In this document: one piece after another, positions 8,520-17,500 of the stretch
Layout of the letters: each line of letters opens with the position of its first letter
Numbering within the stretch: position 1 is the first letter of the stretch
From: Pelagicoccus enzymogenes
GTDB taxonomy: Bacteria; Verrucomicrobiota; Verrucomicrobiia; Opitutales; Opitutaceae
Assembly: GCF_014803405.1 (NCBI RefSeq)
Contig: NZ_JACYFG010000032.1
Coordinates: 62,001-126,000 of the forward strand
Reading direction: 5' to 3'
DNA length: 64,000 nucleotides
Notes under the pieces: generated by a model
Database searches by the model: none
The model's input: the letters and a program-made list of their open reading frames with translations, nothing else
Told to the model about the DNA's origin: nothing
Program-made: the position numbers and the translations under genes

Positions 8520-11500
8520 CGTCTCGCCCACGCTACCAGACGAGGATTCGCTGCCGCTGATGCCGACGTTGTCGAATTCGATCCATTTATTGTTGGAGGA
8601 CTCGAAGGTGAGGCGGAAGCTAACGGTGCTGGATGCCTCGAGAGTACGGTCGTCGAGGGAGCTCAGGTCGATATCGACGTCGCCCTTCCAGCCGCCGCCG
8701 AAGCCGTTGGCTACGGAGCCAGTGGCGACGACACCTGGAGAAAGCGCTCCACCGTCGACGATTTCCAAAGTCCAGCTGGCGGTTGGGCTGCCGTTTCTTT
8801 GGATGGCGTCGAAGTGGAAGGCTTCGAGCTCGTAGCCGGTGCCGTTTGTTTCCGTCACGATCAAGTCGATGGACTTGGCTGTGTCGGTTTGCACGCGGTA
8901 GCCCGTGTCATTGTAGCTGGCGTCGGTTCCAAAGGTAGGATCGGCGGCGGCGATTTCGGCAGGGAGGCTGCCGAAGGTGCCGTCTTCGCTGGCTCCACGG
9001 AAGTTGTGGGTCCAACCGGAGGCGATGTTTGCAGTAGTGCCGGTGGCGCCGTTTTCAGTCGTCGCTGGAGAAGGGGCGCCGCTGCCAGCCCATTTCTCCC
9101 AGCCGATGAGCAGGGTAGTCGGGGCAGTGTCTGGTTCGGGTTCTGGGTCCGGATCGACGGCTCCTGCTTCGACGGTGATGACAACAGTGTCCTCGAAGGT
9201 GTCGTCGGCAGTGGTGAGGGTGAGTTTCACTTCGTGGACGCCGACACCGAGGTCGATGAATGCGGTGAGCCCTTGTGCGACTTCCACACCGTCGATGGAC
9301 CAGCTGACTGCTGTCGGTACTATGTCCTCACGGACAAGGGCCTCGAGGGTTACGGTTTCGACTCCGTCTCCGTCGTCATCGGTAGCGGTCTGGGCGGCGC
9401 CCGCGTAGATGGGGCGGCCATCGATGTCGAGGTCGATGATCTGGAGGTAGGTGGTGCGTTCGTCGCCGCTGCCAGGTTCCTTGAGGTAGTAGTAGAGGAT
9501 ACCGTCAGAGATGTAGGGAACGCCCTTGTCGAAAGTCCGTCCTTCTGTAGGTGCGTAGACGGTCTGCCAGTTGTTGGTGCCGCCGACGGTCATTTGGATG
9601 AAGGGGCGGTTGTTCTTGATGGTGATCATGTAGACGTTGTTACCCGCTACGTAGAGTTGCTCGCCGCCAGCGAAGTCGGTGGTGACTACGAAATCTCCTA
9701 GGCCGCGGGCTCGGTAGGCGTGGAGGTACTTGGTGACGTTGTTCTCAAGATCCCTAACGCGAGCGATGATGTGTTCGTCTCCTCGATCAGTGACGTTTAC
9801 GTCGAAGCTGCCTACCATGTGGACTTTGTCTTTTTGGGTGGTTTCAACGTAGTCGCCTGGCTCGAAGACCTTGATCTTGTCGGACTGGACCAAGGGGAGG
9901 GTGAAGGGTTCGCCCTTGTGGTTTTTCCAACCAGTCTTGCCGCTTTGATCGTCGGAATAGGCGTAGTAGACGCCGTTCTGGTAGATGTACTTGTCGTCGT
10001 TGATCGCGGCGCGCTGCTGGAAGGCCATGCGGATCTTCCCGTCAGCGTATTTCATTTCTCCATACACTCCGAAGTTGTAAGGGCTGCCTTGATTTTTGGC
10101 GTTCATGACACCGAAGCCGGTGAGCTCTTCCCACTTGGAGACGCCATCGTACTTCGAGAAGAAGTGGGCACCATTGTTGTTGCCTCCCTTTCTCATGTAC
10201 ATGAAGAGCTCTCCTCCGTCGTTGAGGAAGAAGGTCGGGTAGGTGAGACCTGACCACATATCATGGTCCTCGACGCCAGTCATGGTCTTGTGCTTGTAGT
10301 CGCCATCTGGAGACTTGACGAAGAGACTCAAATTGAAGTCGGCGTCAGGCACTTCGGCAGCGTCGGCCACTGAGTAGGAGTACCTGAAGTAGTCTTCCGC
10401 AAGGCTGCCGTTGGACGGCTTGGTGGCACTGTAGGCGTGCATGTCATACAGCAGGTGGATGGTACCATTGAGCGGGCTGATCGCGACCGCGATGGTGTTG
10501 TGGCTCTCGCCGATGTTTGGATTATTCTGGTATCCATTATGTCGATGCGGGAATTCGATGGTGGCCATAGACCCGGTCTGCGTGTTGAGGCGGGTGAGCA
10601 TGACGTGGCGGTCCTCCTTGCCTCCGCGGTACCATGTCATGAAGACGTAGTGCTTGTAGGTCTTGATACAGTCGCCGTGTGGAGTGATGGTGTTGCCGAA
10701 CTTGTAGTCGTAGTCGTCGGCGCTGTTGGATGCCGAGCTAGAACCGACTTGTCCACCATCGAAGAAGAGGGCCTTGTCGGTGATGTGCGTCTCAGACTGG
10801 AGCGTGACCAGCGGGAGGGTTGTCGGTCCGTCGTCGTCAGGGTTGCCGTCGTCGGGATTTCCATCGTCCGGGTTGGAGACTGCCTCTGTGGCCGAGAAGG
10901 TGAATACGGAGATTGAGGACGAGCTGCCGCCCTTCAGGCTGACTGCGGTGAAGCGGATCTTGCTGGTGAGGATGTTGGCGAGCGGTATGATTTCGTCGTC
11001 GCTTGGGTCGTTGCCAGAAGCTGCTGTCTGCCACGCGGTACCGTCCCAGTATTCGATGAGGTACGCGTCGATGCGGTCGAATGCCTCCTTGATGCGAACG
11101 GAAGTGATCGTTTTCTCTGTGCCGAAATCAAGTTGCAGCCACTGGCCGGTTCCGTTGCCGACGGAGTTCCAACGGGTTAGGTCGTCGCCGTCATTGGCGA
11201 GTTCGACAGGGCCATCGCCATCTGCGTTTGGCGTTTTCGCAGAGGAGGCGGTTATGGTCGCGTCTGTAATGGTTTGGCCACTACCGCCGTCTCCACCGTT
11301 GTCCTCGGGTGTCTCGATGATTTGGATTTCATTGATGCTGACCCAGTCGTTGGAGTAGCCGGTAGCTCCGGTAACTGTTAAGCGCAGGTATTGAGCTTCG
11401 GTTGGGGCAAAGCTGTGCTCGAAGGGGGCGGTTCCGGCGCCGGTGCGGCTGGCGACTTCCACGAAGCCATCGGTAGGGGAGTTGGAGAGTTCCACAGTGT

Positions 11501-14500
11501 AGTGGTAGGCTCGGCCTTGGTAGGTGAAGACCTTTACCCCTTCGATGCTGCGTGGTTCGCTGTAGTCGAGTACCACGGATTTTGGATACACTTGAGCGCT
11601 CCAACGGTAGTCGTCGCCAGTGTTTCCGTCGAAGAGATTCGCGGCGACGTTTGGCGATTGTTCGGCATCGACGGAGACGACGGAAACGCCTTCCTGCGGG
11701 TCGCCTTCTGATGGAGTGTCGTCACCCGGAGGCGTGCCGGTTCCGGAGATCTTGAGGGAATCGAAGTTGTAGCTTCCGGCGGTGGAGGCGACCTTGATGG
11801 TTTGCACTCCCTTGCTGAGTGTGATCTCGGCGGTGCTTGTCCGGAAAACGGTCAAGCTTGGGCTCTTGGTGAGGTTGATATCTGCCAAGGTGGTTGAACC
11901 TTGGGAAATCTTCAGCTTGGAACCTGTTGTCGGTGCCGCGGTACGGACTTCGACAGTGTACGTGCCGGCGTTCGGAGCGTCTACGGTGTACTCTGCGTAT
12001 TTGCCAGGAGAGAAGGCATTCAGGTAGAAGATGGAGTTACTCCAGCGGGTTACCTTCGTGGCGGAGCTCTTGGAAGTGAAGTGCTCGGCTTCGATTGTCT
12101 TTGGTAGTACGTGCGTCTTTGGATTGACCGTGAGCGTCTGACTCGCTTGGGCAGGGAGGAAGTAGTCATCGCCTTCGTCCGAGACGGTGATGGTCGCGGT
12201 GCCTGGGCCGAGGAGATGGCGTACGATGTTGCTCCAGACAACGGCTACCTGATTGTTCGGAGCGACGTAGCGAAGCTTTGCGTTCGGATTGTTGCTGCTG
12301 ACTTGCAGCGTGAATTCCGCATCGCCGGATTCTTTTGTCGGAATCGGATCGAAGGTGATCACTTGAACGCGCTTTGGCACGGTGAGTTCGTGGCCGACGA
12401 TAGGAGCGGCGTTGTAGGTTCCGTTGCCGAGCTGCAAGGCGTTAATGGTGGTTTTTCCAGCACGCTTGACGACTACTGAGTTTCCGACGACTTCGGCGAC
12501 TTCGGTGTCGGTGCTCTCGAAGACCACCGGTAGGCCGGAGCTTGCATTGGCGCTTAGGCCGATGTTGCCGCTATCCCAAACGTATTCAGAAACTGGAAGC
12601 GTGAAGCTGATGCTCTGATTCGATTTGGAGGCGTCTGGTGTGATAGTGAGCGAGCGAACCACGTTTGCGGCTGCGTCGAATTCGCCATCGCCAGCTTGGC
12701 TGGCGATGATGCTGCAGGTGCCGACGCCCATGATCTGGACCTTGTTGCCGTCCACGATGCGAGCGATGTTCGGATCGGAGGATTCGAAGCTGACAGGTAG
12801 CCCGGAGGTGGAGCTTGCGGTTAGCTCGAAGTCATCCGCACTTTCGATCTTGTTGGGTAGAGGATCGAAAGCGATGCTCTGGTCCGCATAGTCGGTCTTG
12901 TTGATGTCGAAGACGTAGCAGTGGATGGTGACTTCGTCGCTTGCTTCCTTCTCGGCGAAGACGGCGACGATCTTGCCATCTTCCATCTGAACTTGGCTCT
13001 TCTGAACGTTGATGCCGGTGTCGATGGCGAAGTCGGTGCGCCAGTCGAGCTCGCCCGCCAAGGTACTTTGCACGGAGAGCTTTCCGCCATTAGTATTCAC
13101 CTTGTACATACGGTTGCCATAGAACTCTCCAATGGCGCCCTTGGCTCTAAAGACACTGAACTCGGATTCGCCCGCTGTTCTCAGGTAGGTGAAGTCGTCT
13201 GTGCCTTTAGGATTCACGCGAAGGTAGAGATCATTTTTGGGAGATACCGCTGCTTGAGGACCTCCCGACCAACCCTCGGTTGTTGGAACACTGCGGGGAT
13301 CAGCGATTAGGAAAGGAGCGTGGTCGATAATAGGCAGATCGTAAGACTTTCCATCGATGGTGGTGGCAGCCCCGTCCATACGAGGACCGAGATTTACGAT
13401 ATAGACGCCTTCATTGATTCGGGTAGGCGACTCGGCCCACCTTACGGAGTAGACATAGTGGAAATCTCCGTTGAGGAGGTAGGGAGCTCCATAGGCGTAG
13501 TTGCGCTCGCCTTGAGTCACGTCAGCTCCGGTGCCTTGAATGATCATCTTCTCGTCCGACCAAGCGTTTCCATCGTAGTAGCTGATCATCATGTTGCCGC
13601 CTACGGCGGAGCCCAGGCGACGTTCGAAGAAGAGTTCGCCTTGGTCGTTGTTGATCAGTTTGGGATACGTGACGCCGGTGACTTTCTTGCCCGGGACGAG
13701 GTAGTCGCGCTGCGGCAGGAAGTTTGCTGCGGTGAATTCAGCGTCTGGAGCGAAGGCCACGTTTTTCGCGGACACGATGTAGTTGAGGTCCTCGTTGTGA
13801 TGGTCATACATGATGTGTATGGTGCCATCGATCGGGCAGACGCCGATGTTGGTGGTGAGGTGGGTGTCGCCCTTGCCGCCGACTAGGCTGAGTTGACCAG
13901 GCAGTTCGACGTGCACCCAATCGCCTTCACCGATCTTCTTGCGAGAGACCATCAGGGCACGGTCGGAGAATCCGCCTCGGTACCAAGTGTAGAAGACGTA
14001 TCCATTTACTACCTTCACGCAGTTGCCGTGCGGGTTGATGGCGGCTCCGTAGTGATAGGGCTTGGGATCGTCTGCCTTCCAGAAGAAGAGGGCGTCGTCG
14101 GTGACGGTGGTGCTCTCGTTTAGGGCAACGAGTCCAGTTGGTTCTACTTCATCCGGATCCGGTACATCGTCGCCAGAACCGCTTCCGCTACCTGTTATGC
14201 CCAAATCGAAAACCTGTAGGTAGGTGGTACACTTGTCGCCGTTGTTGCCGGTTTCCTTTAGGTAGTAGTAGGCTTTCCCGTCTTCGACGTGGACGATGCC
14301 CTTGTCGAAGGTGGGGCCGGTGGTACCTTGGTAGACTTCCTGGAAGTCGCTAGTGCCGCCGGCCGTCTTGACGATGTTTACGCGGCCATCCTTCAGGCCG
14401 ATGACGAACACGTCGTTGCCCGCGGCGTAGAGTTCGCTGCCGGCATTGTACTCGACGGTGGTGAACTCGGTGTCGCCCGCTGCGCGGTAGGTGTGCAGCT

Positions 14501-17500
14501 TTTTGGTGAATCCGAATTCATCGTCTCGAATCTGGCTGACGAAGTGCTCGTCGCCCGCGTCGGTAACGGTGAAGTCGAAGCCTCCCACCATGTAGGCCTT
14601 GTCCGTCTGGGTCGTTTGCACCCAATCGCCCGGCTCGGCGATCAAGACGAGGTCGGCATCGTAGATGGGAGTCTGGAGCGGGTTGCCGTTGGCGTCCTTC
14701 CATTGGTTCACTCCGGCGGGATCGTCGGAATAGGCGTAGTAGATGCCGTTCTGGTACTTGTACTTGTCGGTCCTGTTGTTCTCGCGTCTTTGGAAGGCGA
14801 CGCGAATCTTGCCGTTCAAGAATTTGTAGTCGCCATAAGGGTTCCAGTTGTAGGCGACTGTATCCTTGCCCTCGATCGGGCTAGGTTTGCCGGCTTGTTG
14901 GCTATTGTTGAAGGAGTAGTAGCCGTGCCATTGTCCCTCTCCGTCGTAGCGGGCGAGGAGTTGCTTGCCATTTTCGGAGAAACCATGGCGATTCTTCATG
15001 AGCAGTTCGCCTTGGTCGTTGGTGAAGAAGCCTGGGTAAGTCAGCAACTTGGTCGAAGCGTCATCGGTAATGCCGGGAAAGCGCAGGTGCTTGTAGTGGC
15101 CAGCCTCGGAATTGACGAACTGATCAATGGTGAAATCGTCGTCGGAAACGGTCGCTGCCCCGGCTACGGTGTAGGAGTAGCGGAGGTAGTCGTCAGGGTT
15201 CGCTCCACCGTGGCCGTTGCGGTGCATGTCGTACACGAGATGCACGGTCTCGTCCTTAGGGCAGATGCCGACGGCAATGGTGTTGTGCGTTTCGCCGATC
15301 CACCACTTTCCTTTGTATCCAGTGTGTTGATGCGGAAACTCGATGGTCTTCATTACTCCCGTCTCGGTGTTCAAGCGAGTGAGCATGACGTGGCGGTCGT
15401 TTTCTCCGCCGCGGTACCAGCTCATGAAGACAAACTGTTTGTAAGTCTGGATACAATCACCGTGGGGGGTGAGAGTGCGTCCGTAAACGTAGTCGTAGCC
15501 GTCCGGATTGTTGGCTGAGTGGCTGAGCGCGACCTTGTTCCCGTTGAAGAACATGACTTCGTCGGAAATCTTGGTTTCGGAGACAAGGGTGACTTCTCCT
15601 GAACCGCCGCCGTCAGGTGGAGTGGAACCGTCGTTGCCCGAGCCTCCGGATCCGGAATCGCCATTACCTGAATCGCCGTTGCCTGAATCTCCGCTGTCGG
15701 CGGTCTCTGGGACGGAGCTGATGGCGACGTTATCCAGCTCGAAGTGGCGGGAGTCGGACGATTCGAAGGTGAGACGGAAGGTTGCGGAGCTCGAGGCTTC
15801 GAGGGTCGCGTCGGCGAGGGAAGATAGGTCTACATCGACGTCGGCAAGAGTGTTGGCGTCTCTACCGTTTGCGAGGATACCGCTGGCGACTTGTCCTGCT
15901 GTCAGAGCTCCGCCTTCGAGGATTTCCAAGGTCCAAGGGTAAGGGCCGTTGGCGCTTTCGGCACGAGCGATAGCGTCAAAATGGAAACCTGTGAGGTCGA
16001 TATCGACGCCGTTGGCTTCGGTGACCATGAAGTCGATGGAGCGGGCTCCGGTGCCGGAGCTGCGGTAGCCGGTGTAGTGCAGACTTGGGTCTTGGCCGTG
16101 GGTCAAGTCGGCGGCTGCGAGTTCGGTTGGCAAACTACCGAAGGTGCCGTCCTTGCTGCCAGCTCGGAACTCTTGTTTCCAGCTGGCGTGGAGGTTTGGA
16201 ACTGTGCCGGTGAGGCCGACCTCGAGATCGGCGTCTGTATCCGTCCAGTCATCCCAACCGACGAAGGCGGGCTCTGGGGCGGGTCCTGCGTTCACCGCAG
16301 TCGCCGAGAAGGTGAAGAGGGAGATCGAGGAAGTGCTGCCTCCTTTCAGGTTGACGGCAGTGAAGCGGATCTTGCTGGTAGCGATACTGGGTAGCGGTAC
16401 GGTTTCGTCGTCGCTAGGGTCGAAGCCGGTCGCGGCTGTTTGCCAAGAGCCGCCGTCCCAGTACTCGATGAGGTAGTCGCCAATGCGGTCAAAGGCTTCC
16501 ACGATGCGAACGGAGGAGATTGTTTTTTCCTCAGCGAAATCGAGCTGGATCCATTGCCCTGGTCCGGGAGTATTGGAATTCCATCGGGTGGTGTCGTCGC
16601 CGTCGTTAGCGAACGCGGCCTCTACACCCGGCTTTTGGCTGGATGCGCTGATGGTGGCGTCTGTGACGAGGTATTCTTCAGAACCTGCGGGGAGAGGGAC
16701 CTTCACCAAGAGGTCAAATGAAAGTTCGCTGGTCAGCCCGCGGTTGTCTGTCGCAACGATCTTGATCACGTAGGTTCCTGCTGCGAGGCCGCCGAGCTCG
16801 TCTTCGTTGACGGTTCCGGCTTGCCCCCAAAGGAAGGGGTCGATGGCGATTTCGCGGACCAGGACATCGTCGACAAATAGGCTGACGCCGGTGAGGTCGC
16901 CGTCGAGGTCGCCTACGTTCGCTTCAACGCTGAAGGGTTCGCCTTCTTCGATTTCCGTGTTTCCTGTTGGGTCTACCAGTTCGATGTCTGGAGCGTAGGC
17001 GAGAGCGTTGACCGAAAAGTCCCAAAGGGAAATCGATGATGTAATGCCAGCTTTAAGGCTGACAGCGGTGAAGCGGAGCTTGTTGGTTTGAAGATTCGGT
17101 AGTGGGATAATCTGCGGGTCGCTGGGATCCCTGCCAGCTGCAGCTTGCTGCCATGCGCTGCCGTCCCAGTAATCGAGGAGGTATTCGTCGATGCGGTCGA
17201 AGGCTTCTTTGATTCGAACCGAGCGGAGGGTGCGTACGGCGCCGAAGTCCAGTTCGAGCCACTGGCCGGTGCCGTTGCCGACGGAGTTCCAGCGGGTGGA
17301 GTCGTCGTTGTCGTTGGCGTCTTGGGCGAGGCGGGTGGGGTCGGTCGTCTTTTCGGAGGAGGCGGTGATCGAAGCGTCCAAGATGGTGTACTCAACGGCG
17401 CCGAATGGGAGCGGGCTGCCTTGTACGGTCAAGCTGAAGGCTGTGGCTGCGGTCAGGCCATCGTTGTCGGTGGCGATGACTTCGACGTCGTAGGTGCCAT

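Noticed and set aside
8346-9701. 451-codon plus-strand frame inside the giant gene
   Set aside because: It is antisense to conserved, repeat-bearing coding sequence, very rich in Gly/Val/Asp, has no domain, and arises from GC-rich codon bias. The same holds for 14289-15518 and 17145-18251.
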